From positions 1-64,000 of the forward strand of contig NZ_JBLIAI010000001.1 in the NCBI RefSeq assembly GCF_047634455.1: a stretch of 64,000 nucleotides of DNA, read 5' to 3'. Position numbers and translations under genes: made by a program. This DNA comes from Maritalea sp047634455 (GTDB lineage: Bacteria > Pseudomonadota > Alphaproteobacteria > Rhizobiales > Devosiaceae). Shown here in pieces: positions 43,247-51,063 of the stretch. The number at the start of each line of letters is the position of its first letter. Position 1 is the first letter of the stretch. Below the pieces are notes generated by a model, which worked only from the letters and a program-made list of their open reading frames with translations, made no database searches and was not told where the DNA came from.

Positions 43247-44392
43247 TTAGCCCTTTTCTTTTGCAGGTTTTTCCATGGTCCTAGGACCAAGTGGATGGTC
43301 TGCAAATGGATAAGGATGGTGCGCATGATCATGTGTGTGCGCATCGTCATGCGAATGGCTGTGACTGTGGTCGTGATCATGGTCGTGGGTATGCTCGTGC
43401 GCATGAACGGGCGTCCAATCAAGCCCGTGTTTTTTGCAGAACTCTTCGTCACGACATGACGCATCGCAATCGCCCTTGCATGGACAATTCTCCATGCCAC
43501 CGCCGATGCCTTCAACATGATGGTGATGGCTTTCTTGTGCCAATCCCACTTCTGCTTCAAAGCCAAGAACTTGTTCGCGATATTTGCACATCTGGCAGTT
43601 CATTTTGTTTTCGCCGTGAAGGGTTTCCTCAATGCGATCAATGAACGTATCCACCACCAAATCATGGTCGTTGAGATAGCCAGCTTTGATAAACTCAATA
43701 TCTGGGTATTCAGCAGCCACTTCATCCGTGTAGCTATAAATCCGCTTCACCAAAATGCCGGTAAAAAGGAAATAGGGGAACACCACAATGCGCTTGTAGC
43801 CAAGCTTTGTTGCATGGCGCAGCGCCGGTGCAGTCAGCGGGAATGTGACGCCCGAATAGGCGACTTCACCCCAACCAAAACCCATGCCTTCCCAAAGCAT
43901 GCGCATGACTTTGGCGACATTTGAGTTCGCATCAGGGTCAGACGCACCCCGGCCAACAACCATCAGAAGCGTTTCCTCGCGGGGCACGTCGCCGCCAGCA
44001 TTTTTTAAAGCCTCTTCAATGCGTTCGCCTGCGGCGCGGATCATTTTCAGATCAATGCCAAGCTCGCGACCATAAATGACTTCCATCTCAGGGTTTTGCG
44101 CTTGATAGCTGTTCAGCACCGAGGGGATGTCGTTTTTGGCATGGCCTGCGGCAAACAACATGCCCGGCACAGCCAGCACTTTTTTGATGCCTTGGTCTTT
44201 GAGCTGATTGAGGCCGTGATGGATAACTGGGTCAGCGAATTCAAGATATCCGTATTCCACCGGCACATCACCCAACCGCTCTTTTAGGCGATCCTTGAGG
44301 TGAGCGAATTCGCCCACTGCCAATTGATTTCTACTGCCATGACCACACAACATTACGGCTGTGTCAGCTGGTAGTTGCAATTTAGCGCTCAC
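43247..44392 (-). CDS. cbiX: Sirohydrochlorin cobaltochelatase CbiX, long form with Cys- and His-rich tail
   Basis: A 381-residue cobalt chelatase that inserts Co2+ early in corrin synthesis. Two CbiX-type halves are present: MLCGHGSRN with the metal-binding histidine (near residue 17), YGYLEFADPVIHHGL and VVGRGASDPDANS, PYFLFTGILVKRI. The C-terminus carries MNCQMCKYR, an MxCxxC motif known to hold an Fe-S centre in Bacillus megaterium CbiX, then a second cysteine cluster (NCPCKGDCDASC...EEFCKKHG), and then a dense His/Asp run (HTHDHDHDHSHSHSH-like, about 335-360). The tail probably buffers cobalt or nickel. The GTG start overlaps the stop of a 26-residue ORF. Confidence 0.93.
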   Translation of the reverse strand: MSAKLQLPADTAVMLCGHGSRNQLAVGEFAHLKDRLKERLGDVPVEYGYLEFADPVIHHGLNQLKDQGIKKVLAVPGMLFAAGHAKNDIPSVLNSYQAQNPEMEVIYGRELGIDLKMIRAAGERIEEALKNAGGDVPREETLLMVVGRGASDPDANSNVAKVMRMLWEGMGFGWGEVAYSGVTFPLTAPALRHATKLGYKRIVVFPYFLFTGILVKRIYSYTDEVAAEYPDIEFIKAGYLNDHDLVVDTFIDRIEETLHGENKMNCQMCKYREQVLGFEAEVGLAQESHHHHVEGIGGGMENCPCKGDCDASCRDEEFCKKHGLDWTPVHAHEHTHDHDHDHSHSHSHDDAHTHDHAHHPYPFADHPLGPRTMEKPAKEKG

Positions 44393-44469
44393 GATTTGCG
44401 ACCACGCACATCATGCGCAAGCGCGATAACGGTACGAGTTGGGATTGCTAAAACAAGTATTTTATTCAT
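44389..44469 (-). CDS. 26-residue ORF translationally coupled to cbiX
   Basis: ATG with a good ribosome site (AGAGGT, 5 bases upstream) opens a 26-codon frame, MNKILVLAIPTRTVIALAHD then VRGRKS, whose TGA overlaps the cbiX GTG (GTGA). No ribosome site of its own is seen for cbiX other than inside this ORF, so coupling is likely. The peptide has a hydrophobic N-half and a basic end. It could be a leader peptide, a tiny membrane peptide or a remnant of a larger gene. No homologue is recognised. Confidence 0.55.
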   Translation of the reverse strand: MNKILVLAIPTRTVIALAHDVRGRKS

Positions 44470-44523
44470 TTTCTACCTCTGAAGTTTTCAAATAAGAGGC
44501 AGAGTTCATTTATATCAAAACAT

Positions 44524-44636
44524 CGAGCAGCTCAGGACTAGGCCCCCTAATTGGGTCAGCCGCACCGGAATCGCTTTCAGTTCCTAAAAGGAACGCTGCG
44601 CAGCTGTTTGTAAGGAACCAAGGAATGTGGGTCAAC
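44524..44636 (-). promoter_or_regulatory. Structured leader of the cbiX operon, possible divergent cobalamin riboswitch
   Basis: Read leftward, the leader contains TTGGTTCC, then the palindrome GCTGCGCAGC (44595-44604), the hairpin GTTCC-TTTTA-GGAAC (44580-44594), and GATTCCGGTGCGGCTGACCC (about 44551-44570). The order GGTTCC...GGAAC...TCCGG.GC.GCTGACCC resembles the core of cobalamin riboswitches. The expected CGCAACTGT segment and the GCCACTG B12 box were not found. It lies in the right orientation before a corrin operon. It may be a diverged or decayed riboswitch, or another RNA structure. Confidence 0.35.
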
Positions 44637-44757
44637 AATTCATCAAACGAATTCTAAGAATACGATATGTTAACTGCTTTTCGGAGGCGTGAATTAACAA
44701 TTTTGGCGCAGAATATGTCCAGTCACAGCAAAATAGTGTGTTTGGAGGGCGCTGAAT

Positions 44758-45540
44758 ATGTCAGGCAGCAATAGCGAAAAAAAAGATTATGGCGCAATGT
44801 ATGGTGCCGTTGGTGTTATGGGTGTCGCCCTCATTTTGGCAGAAATTGCCGTCTTTTTCATCTATTCTTGGCTCGAACCTGAGGCGATGACACGGCGCAT
44901 GAGTGTCACGGCTGTGGTTACCATTTTGGTGTCATACCCAATCGGCTATTACATTCATCAACAAAACGCAAAACTGCAACAGCTCACCAAAGAACTCGCA
45001 CGTATTGCCAGCACAGACCAAATGTCGGGCCTGTTGAACCGAACTTCGTTTTTGCAAGCGGTCGAAGGTGCTTTGCACACGCCGTTGGGCGGGCCGACCG
45101 CGGGCAGTTTTTTGTTCATCGATGTTGATCATTTCAAAAAACTAAATGATCGTTTCGGCCACTGTGTGGGCGACGATGCGATCAAATTGATCGCAGACAT
45201 TATCAAAGAAACACCGGCCAAAGATTCCATCGTTGGGCGGATGGGCGGCGAAGAATTTGGACTATTTTTGCCGCATGCCAACAAAAAAGAAGCGATCTCC
45301 ATCGCCGAGAATGTGCGACGTCGGGTCCGCAGATTGATTTTCGACAATGGCCCTATTCGTCAACAGATGAGCGTGTCCATCGGTCTGTCGATGCACCATG
45401 CTGGTCAATCGCTGAGCGCATTCGTGCAGCAAGCCGATGAGCGGATGTATCTGGCTAAGGCGCAGGGCCGAAACCGCGTCGCTTATGAAGACGCACAAAC
45501 GCCAATCGTTGGGCAATCCCCAATCAAGCAGAGCGCTTAA
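44758..45540 (+). CDS. Membrane-bound diguanylate cyclase (GGDEF)
   Basis: A 260-residue inner-membrane cyclase that makes c-di-GMP from two GTP. Two hydrophobic helices (about 15-38 and 49-66) anchor it with little periplasmic sequence, then a short coil and a GGDEF domain (about 85-245): DQMSGLLNRTSF, FLFIDVDHFKKLND and the active-site motif GRMGGEEFGLFLP (GGEEF). The residues before it (TPAKDSIV) lack the RxxD inhibitory site, so product feedback at the I-site is not expected. AGGGCGC-type GGAGG site upstream of ATG. The stop overlaps the convergent HD gene by 17 bp. Confidence 0.92.
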   Translation: MSGSNSEKKDYGAMYGAVGVMGVALILAEIAVFFIYSWLEPEAMTRRMSVTAVVTILVSYPIGYYIHQQNAKLQQLTKELARIASTDQMSGLLNRTSFLQAVEGALHTPLGGPTAGSFLFIDVDHFKKLNDRFGHCVGDDAIKLIADIIKETPAKDSIVGRMGGEEFGLFLPHANKKEAISIAENVRRRVRRLIFDNGPIRQQMSVSIGLSMHHAGQSLSAFVQQADERMYLAKAQGRNRVAYEDAQTPIVGQSPIKQSA

Positions 45541-46804
45541 GAAAACCCGCGTCCACACTTTGCTCGATTATGCTTTCGCCGAGCACCCACAGCGCTTGCG
45601 AGCCATCGGCGATGACGCGGAGGCGCTCCAGAACATCATTAGATGACACGCCGAATTTCGCCCAACGCACGCCTTTGGTGTAAAAATTATAGAGTAATGG
45701 CGACAGTCGATCCATCGAACGAGCAAATTGTGCATCATTGGTTTGGTGCGCTTCAAACTCGTTCCAAAGTGATTTCAGATCATCACAAAGCACCGGGGGC
45801 AACATGCCAAACAAACGCTCAGCCGCAGCGATTTCGCGTTCCTCTTTGCCCTTTTGCGCCGCAAGGTCATAAATCGGCGCGTCGCCTGCATCAATCTCAA
45901 CAATATCATGGATCAAAAGCATCTTTAGCACCCGCAATAGGTCTACATCAGCGTTTGCATATTCGTGCAACATAACCGCCATGATCGCTAGATTCCATGA
46001 ATGCTCGGCATCATTTTCGAGCCTATCAACGCTTAAAATTTGGGTCTGACGAATGATGGATTTGAGTTTGTCGATTTCCACCACGAACTGAATGCGTTTG
46101 GCGAGGTCTTCGTTCGCAGCCTGAACTGTGTGCATGTGATCCGCCAGCTTGTTGTGCTGGTTTGCCGGTTCAATTGATGGGTTATTGCTGTCTCGGACGA
46201 CGCCGAACTTTTGATAGGTCGCCAACACCGTTTCGAACAAGTTTTTCAAGTCAGATGAGACATCGTTCATGCTGACCATTTGGGCGCGCACCATCGCCTC
46301 GTCAACGCCCTGCGCCACCAAACACCCCTCACCTGAATATCCGTAATATAGGAATGGGGAAAGGCGATCGATAGCTTTTGCATACTTGGCTTCCGCTGTT
46401 TCGCGCGTTTCGAATTCATGCCAAAGCGACGTCAACTCCTCAGCTTGATCTTTGGGCAACAATCCAAATATCCGGTTAGCTCCCTCTAGTTCTTCTTGGA
46501 ACTGCTGATCGGCATCTGCGTTGGCATAAATATAGGTGTCCCCCGCATCAATTTCGACCACGTCATGCACAAGCAGCATTTTGACCACGCGCGCAATATC
46601 CACCTTTGTGCCGGCATAGGGTTCAAGCACCAACGCCATCAGTGCCACGTGCCAAGAATGCTCCGCATCATTCTCAACGCGGTCTTGGCAGATGATTTTG
46701 GTCATCCGATCAACCGATTTAAGCTTGTCCATTTCCATGACGAACGCGATTTGACTTTCTAAGCGTTGATTTGGAATTTTCAGGTGTGGCATTTCGGTGG
46801 TCAT
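45524..46804 (-). CDS. Tandem HD-domain hydrolase (YfbR-like duplicated)
   Basis: A 426-residue protein with two HD domains in a row, each related to the YfbR/HDDC2 5'-deoxynucleotidase group. Domain 1 (about 14-200) has H49, H80-D81 and D146; domain 2 (about 232-415) has H268, H299-D300 and D365. Both keep the metal ligands. Strings such as ENDAEHSW, KMLL.HD.VEIDAGD and MDRLSP/IDRLSP occur in both, so it is an internal duplication. Family members hydrolyse dNMPs or similar nucleotides. YfbR itself is a single-domain dimer, so the fusion may mimic that dimer. The substrate is inferred. Confidence 0.87.
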   Translation of the reverse strand: MTTEMPHLKIPNQRLESQIAFVMEMDKLKSVDRMTKIICQDRVENDAEHSWHVALMALVLEPYAGTKVDIARVVKMLLVHDVVEIDAGDTYIYANADADQQFQEELEGANRIFGLLPKDQAEELTSLWHEFETRETAEAKYAKAIDRLSPFLYYGYSGEGCLVAQGVDEAMVRAQMVSMNDVSSDLKNLFETVLATYQKFGVVRDSNNPSIEPANQHNKLADHMHTVQAANEDLAKRIQFVVEIDKLKSIIRQTQILSVDRLENDAEHSWNLAIMAVMLHEYANADVDLLRVLKMLLIHDIVEIDAGDAPIYDLAAQKGKEEREIAAAERLFGMLPPVLCDDLKSLWNEFEAHQTNDAQFARSMDRLSPLLYNFYTKGVRWAKFGVSSNDVLERLRVIADGSQALWVLGESIIEQSVDAGFLKRSA

Positions 46805-46893
46805 GGCAATTGTCCTTGATCTTTGAAAAAGCGGAATTGTCCCTTCAATTGAAAAACTGAAGAAAGGAAATAGTCACAAGGCGCAATAAGCGC

Positions 46894-47325
46894 CTAATGC
46901 TCTGTTTGGCAGTTGTTGTGGTCGCTCAAAACTTCCAGGATGCGGCATTTTTCAACCGTGTCATGCTGGCAATTGTTCAGCATGGATTGAAGTTCCGCTC
47001 GCAAGCGCTCGAGCTTTTGAATACGCTGTGTGACATCGTTTAAATGACGTTCGGTGATTTGGTCAAGGTCGTCGCACGGTGCGTCTGGATGCCCAGCAAG
47101 GCGAATGAACTCGCGGATGGCATCAATAGAAAAACCCAGTTCGCGGGCGTGGGCGATCATATCCAAGCGATTTAACGCGTCTTGGTCGTAGCGCCGCTGG
47201 CCACCTTCAGTGCGCCAAGGCTGCTCAAGCAAGCCAATTTGCTCGTAATATCGAATGGTAGGCACTTTCACATTCGCATGATTTGAAAGCTGGCCAATTG
47301 AATATTCTTTAAAACTTTTTTCCAT
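46894..47325 (-). CDS. MerR family transcriptional regulator, cysteine-containing
   Basis: A 143-residue activator. The N-terminal winged helix is SIGQLSNHANVKVPTIRYYEQIGLLEQPWRTEGGQRRYDQ (about 8-47), followed by the MerR dimerisation helix (REFIRLAGHPDAPCDDLDQITERHL...). Cysteines at PCDD (about 79), NNCQ and EKCRILEVL near 115-125, plus a C-terminal NNCQTEH, make metal (Cd/Zn/Pb/Cu type) or redox sensing likely, but the exact class is not fixed. No metal transporter gene is adjacent. A MerR-type operator lies directly upstream. Confidence 0.88.
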   Translation of the reverse strand: MEKSFKEYSIGQLSNHANVKVPTIRYYEQIGLLEQPWRTEGGQRRYDQDALNRLDMIAHARELGFSIDAIREFIRLAGHPDAPCDDLDQITERHLNDVTQRIQKLERLRAELQSMLNNCQHDTVEKCRILEVLSDHNNCQTEH

Positions 47326-47336
47326 TGGAGATTGAA

Positions 47337-47353
47337 CCTCTAGTCGCTATAGC
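47337..47353. promoter_or_regulatory. MerR-type operator near the regulator start
   Basis: CTCTAG-TCG-CTATAG (47338-47352) is an imperfect dyad like those bound by metal-responsive MerR proteins. TTGAAC precedes it on the plus strand (47332-47337), as for a promoter whose spacer contains the operator. It is only 12 bp from the MerR start, which points to autoregulation. No rightward gene follows within 100 bp that could be the target. Confidence 0.5.
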
Positions 47354-47441
47354 ATTCATAGATAGCACCAACGAAGACAGAAATAAAGAAAGATGCGTTG
47401 GAAAATGAGTGCATGGTTGGGGCAACAAAGGACCATCGACA

Positions 47442-47981
47442 CTAAAGCGCGTTGATCAATTCAAGCAATTTCAAAACAGTACGTCGATTGCGCATGGTAA
47501 TTGGCGTGCCAATCTTTTTGGCGAAATTAAGCGCTCCGAGCTTGGAACGACCCGAACCATTGCCGAAATAGAAGTGAATTTCTTGCTCTTTTGCTTCTAC
47601 TAATTCGCCATCAATGGCCACTTGCTCAAGGATAGAAATCGCATTTTCGCCAATTGGTTGACGCGCAAATCCCGTCATCATGAAACTCAGATTTCGCTCA
47701 TCTGAGAAAAATGGGTACGCGGTGGTGGCAGAGGCGAGTTCTGCCTCAGTGCGCACAACAATATCGACGCGATACTCAAAATGCTTTTCAAACGCACCTT
47801 CGAGCATTGTTTCAATCTTATCTCTGGGCTGATCATGCACAAAGACCGCATTGCCAGATTGAATGTAAGTAGTAACCTTTTGACAATCTGCGGCCTCTAG
47901 CATCACCCTAAGTTCAACCATTGTTATTTTGTTGTGGCCGCCCACATTTAGGCCACGAAATAGAGCCACATATTTGTTCAT
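47442..47981 (-). CDS. DUF1697 family protein
   Basis: A 179-residue cytosolic protein with the DUF1697 opening YVALFRGLNVGGHNKITMVELRVMLE and the conserved TYIQSGNAVF segment (about 38-47). The C-terminal GRSKLGALNFAKKIGTPITMRNRRTVLKLLEL is also family-typical. Function is unknown across the family. The gene stands alone, divergent from the HAD phosphatase gene 54 bp away. Confidence 0.9.
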   Translation of the reverse strand: MNKYVALFRGLNVGGHNKITMVELRVMLEAADCQKVTTYIQSGNAVFVHDQPRDKIETMLEGAFEKHFEYRVDIVVRTEAELASATTAYPFFSDERNLSFMMTGFARQPIGENAISILEQVAIDGELVEAKEQEIHFYFGNGSGRSKLGALNFAKKIGTPITMRNRRTVLKLLELINAL

Positions 47982-48035
47982 CGATCTGTCGCGTCTTTCT
48001 GGCAGAATCTGCCCCTATTTTTAAAGAAGTGAAAC

Positions 48036-48758
48036 ATGAACGCTAGAGCCCCTGCAATCGAAAACAAACTTGGTCTTTGGCCCGATAAAGTCGAGGCAGT
48101 GGTTTTTGATATGGATGGACTGCTGTTGGACACAGAACGTGTTTATAAACGGGTCATGCAAGACCTGTGTGCTGAATGGGGCCATGAGATGACCCACGAC
48201 ATGTTCGCCGCCTTTGTGGGCATTCCGCAGACGGAAAATGTGCCGATTTATCACCAGTTTTTCGGCCCTGACTTTGATGTTGAAACATATGAGACCATTT
48301 TAGTTGATCGTGCGCAGGAAGAAATGGCAAAGGGCATTCCGCTTAAAAACGGTGCAAAAGAGTTGGTAGCAGGCTTGAGCGCGCGCGGTGTTCCCATTGC
48401 CGTCGCAACGTCGACGGGTCACTCCGCGCACCAACATTTGGAGCAAACCGGGCTACACGCCTATTTTGATACGATTGTTACACGTATGGACGTTGCTCAA
48501 GGCAAACCACATCCCGAACCGTTTTTGACCGCCACTGCGCGTTTGGGCTTTGCGCCAGAAAACTGCATCGCGTTTGAAGATAGCCACAATGGCGTACGCT
48601 CAGCCAGCGCCGCAGGGCTTGCTACTGTGATGGTGCCAGATATGTTGGACCCAACCGACGAAATCGCCGCTATGTGCGTCGCGATTTTGCCGAGTTTGCT
48701 GCATTTCAAATCAGAGATTGATTATTTTTTTGGGCCGTTGCCGGGTTTGAGTGCCTAA
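48036..48758 (+). CDS. HAD family phosphatase, beta-phosphoglucomutase-like
   Basis: A 240-residue HAD subfamily IA enzyme. Seen: motif I VVFDMDGLLLDTERVY with both aspartates, motif II VATST near 125, the lysine of GKPHPEPF, and motif IV IAFEDSHNGVRSASAAGL. The helical cap 1 insert lies between motifs I and II. The sequence type covers sugar-phosphate phosphatases and beta-phosphoglucomutases (GS/YieH-like); the substrate is unknown. The start ATG is preceded by AAGAAGTG. Confidence 0.9.
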   Translation: MNARAPAIENKLGLWPDKVEAVVFDMDGLLLDTERVYKRVMQDLCAEWGHEMTHDMFAAFVGIPQTENVPIYHQFFGPDFDVETYETILVDRAQEEMAKGIPLKNGAKELVAGLSARGVPIAVATSTGHSAHQHLEQTGLHAYFDTIVTRMDVAQGKPHPEPFLTATARLGFAPENCIAFEDSHNGVRSASAAGLATVMVPDMLDPTDEIAAMCVAILPSLLHFKSEIDYFFGPLPGLSA

Positions 48759-48761
48759 GTA

Positions 48762-48790
48762 GCCGAAAGCTTTTCAGCTTGCTTTTCGGC
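48762..48790. repeat. Imperfect inverted repeat, possible weak terminator
   Basis: GCCGAAAGC (48762-48770) pairs with GCTTTTCGGC (48781-48790) with one bulge. It lies just past the HAD stop but has no T run, so terminator function is uncertain. Confidence 0.35.
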
Positions 48791-48822
48791 GCTTGGTTGT
48801 GAACAACGTTCTTTTGAAAACT

Positions 48823-49527
48823 CTATTTGTAAATCAGACTATTTGCCACTTGGGCAGATAGTGTCTGCAACAAAGTCTCGCCGCCGCTTACGGGTGCCAG
48901 CGTCAGATTGATATTGGCAATAGTAATATATCCCGCGCTTTGCTTTGGATTCAAATTTGCGGTGAGCCTAAGCATCATTGGGCCAATTGACGGGTCAGCG
49001 TATCGGGCGATCAGGTGCACGCCCTTGTAATCTTTGAACTCATACTCCTCAATCGCCAATATTTCGGCATTTTGGAACCCCTGAACGGCTTGAGGAAAGA
49101 CATTGTTACGCAAAAGGGCAGCCGCCATTTTCACGCGCGCGGAACTAGGATCGTCGACATCCACTGGCATTGGTATGTTCGCAGGAATGATTTGGATGTT
49201 TTCTAAGAAAACCAGGTCTTGATTGTCGCCACCTGTGTCGGCCTCCGCCTCAATTGCGAAAGTAAACTTAACAAAGGCCCCGCCATCAGGCTTGCCATCT
49301 GCAATCCGCTTTACATCATTGCGCTTTGGCACCGACAAGGCAAATGGCGTAGCAACCGCAACACCCGTTTTTTCTGTATAGCCTTCGTCAAAATTGAAAA
49401 TGGTCTGAACATAAACACCTTCAAATTCAAATAGGTTGAAGCTGATGTTGCCCTCGCTGTTTTGGGCCACAGCCGCTCCTGTTAGCAAAACACTGATCGC
49501 CAGAACACGCAAAAAAGGGTGAAACAT
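48823..49527 (-). CDS. Secreted protein of unknown function
   Basis: A 234-residue protein with a clear signal peptide (residues 1-21, FLRVLAISVLLTGAAVAQ). The mature part is rich in beta-prone and acidic sequence. One segment, ILAIEEYEFKDYKGVHLIARYADPSIGPMMLRLTANLNP, gives no recognised domain. There are no cysteines for a lipobox. It would be periplasmic or exported. It stands alone between two other units. Confidence 0.7.
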   Translation of the reverse strand: MFHPFLRVLAISVLLTGAAVAQNSEGNISFNLFEFEGVYVQTIFNFDEGYTEKTGVAVATPFALSVPKRNDVKRIADGKPDGGAFVKFTFAIEAEADTGGDNQDLVFLENIQIIPANIPMPVDVDDPSSARVKMAAALLRNNVFPQAVQGFQNAEILAIEEYEFKDYKGVHLIARYADPSIGPMMLRLTANLNPKQSAGYITIANINLTLAPVSGGETLLQTLSAQVANSLIYK

Positions 49528-49749
49528 AAAAATCTACCTACACATTTAGAACATTGCCTTCGAGCGAAGGCTAATTGTTCCAACGGCAATGTCAAGTTGA
49601 GGGTAAACTTCATGTTCGAGCCCAAAAAATGCTGCGCTACAATTTGACCACTATGCGTCACAGCGCGGCAAACAAGTCGGGAGCTGACATCGGCTCAAAC
49701 AAAAAAGGGCCGCCGAAGCGACCCTTGAAAACTCACAAATTCGACCTGC
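49528..49749. other. Intergenic region with dctM terminator
   Basis: No ORF is supported. The right part carries the dctM terminator; the left part must hold the promoter of the secreted-protein gene. A short hairpin CCTTCG-AG-CGAAGG (about 49558-49571) lies just upstream of that gene. Confidence 0.4.
49700..49726 (-). terminator. Rho-independent terminator after dctM
   Basis: Read leftward, AAGGGTCGC-TTCG-GCGGCCCTT forms a stem with a stable TTCG loop, followed by six T. It lies 24 bp past dctM and closes the leftward paa/TRAP transcript. Confidence 0.82.
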
Positions 49750-51063
49750 CTACATCTGCGATGGCAAGAACAGTGACAAGGCTGGAATACTGACGAGCAG
49801 GGCAAGGCGGAAAATGTCGGCGATCCAAAACGGCGTCACCCCTTTAAAGATTGTACTGGTCGACACATCGCCTACAACGTTTTTCAGAATGAAGACGTTG
49901 AGCCCCACAGGCGGTGTAATCAGGCTGATTTCTGTGACCACAACTACAACAACGCCGAACCAAACAGGGTCAAACCCCAAACCAATAACGAGCGGAAAGA
50001 AAATCGGCACGGTCAGCAAGAGCATCGACAGGCTTTCAAAAATCATGCCGAGCATAATGTAGATGCCCAAAATAATCGCCATCACCGCCCATGCAGGCAG
50101 ATCGTAAGACGTAATCAAGTCTCGCAATCCTTCGGTTAGGCCCGCCACATTGACAAAGTTCGAGAAGATCCACGCGCCAATCAGAACACTGAACAACGAA
50201 GCCGTTGTAATTGAGGTTTCTTTGAGCACTTCGAGCACAGCTTTGAGGTTCAGATTGCCCCGGAACAGCGCAATCAAAAACGCGCCCGCAGCACCCATGC
50301 CAGCGGCTTCGGTAGGTGAGAAGGTCAGATGAATTGGCCACACGTCAAGCGCTCCGTAAAGACCGCCAATGACCAAAAAGAACAAGATCAAGACTGCCCA
50401 CACTCCGCGTAACGCGCCAAGGCGACCAACCCAGTTTGTGCGCTCGCCCGCAGGTCCCGCCTTTGGATTGCGGGTCACGGTGTATTTTACGGCAAAAATG
50501 TAAAACACGATCCCCAATATACCGGGAATAATGCCGGCCATGAACAATTTGCCGATGGAAGTTTCTGTCAGCAAACCATAGATGACCAAAATGACCGAAG
50601 GCGGAATAAGAATGCCGAGCGTGCCACCCGCCGCAATGGATGCCGTGGACAGACTGTCTTCGTAGCCATATTTGCGCATTTGCGGCATGGCGACTTTGGA
50701 CATGGTCGCCGCCGTTGCCAGAGACGATCCGCAAATTGCAGCAAAGCCACCGCAAGCAAGAATGGTCGCCATGGCCAACCCGCCACGCATGTGACCCAAG
50801 AACGCGTAAGACACTTGATAGAGCTCGCGTGCAATACCACCTTTATTGACGAATAGTCCCATCAAAATGAACAGCGGCACCACGGACAAACCGTAATCTT
50901 GCGAGGTATCAATGATGAGGCGCGACACCATTGAAAGTGCGCCGCGAAAACTTGTTTCGTTTGCATAGCCAATCATGCCCACGAGCCCCATGGCGAATGC
51001 GAGCGGCATACGCATCAGCACCAGTACGAGGACGGCACCAAACCCAATTGCTGCTTCAATCAT
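49750..51063 (-). CDS. dctM: TRAP transporter large permease (DctM)
   Basis: A 437-residue inner-membrane protein with about 12 hydrophobic segments. Seen: the DctM motif GSSLATAATMSKVAMPQMRKYGY, GTLGILIPPSVILVIYG and the C-terminal TPPVGLNVFILKNV. The start is the ATG of MIEAAIGF, which overlaps the dctQ end by 8 bp. It carries the transport channel of a Na+- or H+-driven TRAP importer together with DctQ and DctP. Confidence 0.94.
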   Translation of the reverse strand: MIEAAIGFGAVLVLVLMRMPLAFAMGLVGMIGYANETSFRGALSMVSRLIIDTSQDYGLSVVPLFILMGLFVNKGGIARELYQVSYAFLGHMRGGLAMATILACGGFAAICGSSLATAATMSKVAMPQMRKYGYEDSLSTASIAAGGTLGILIPPSVILVIYGLLTETSIGKLFMAGIIPGILGIVFYIFAVKYTVTRNPKAGPAGERTNWVGRLGALRGVWAVLILFFLVIGGLYGALDVWPIHLTFSPTEAAGMGAAGAFLIALFRGNLNLKAVLEVLKETSITTASLFSVLIGAWIFSNFVNVAGLTEGLRDLITSYDLPAWAVMAIILGIYIMLGMIFESLSMLLLTVPIFFPLVIGLGFDPVWFGVVVVVVTEISLITPPVGLNVFILKNVVGDVSTSTIFKGVTPFWIADIFRLALLVSIPALSLFLPSQM

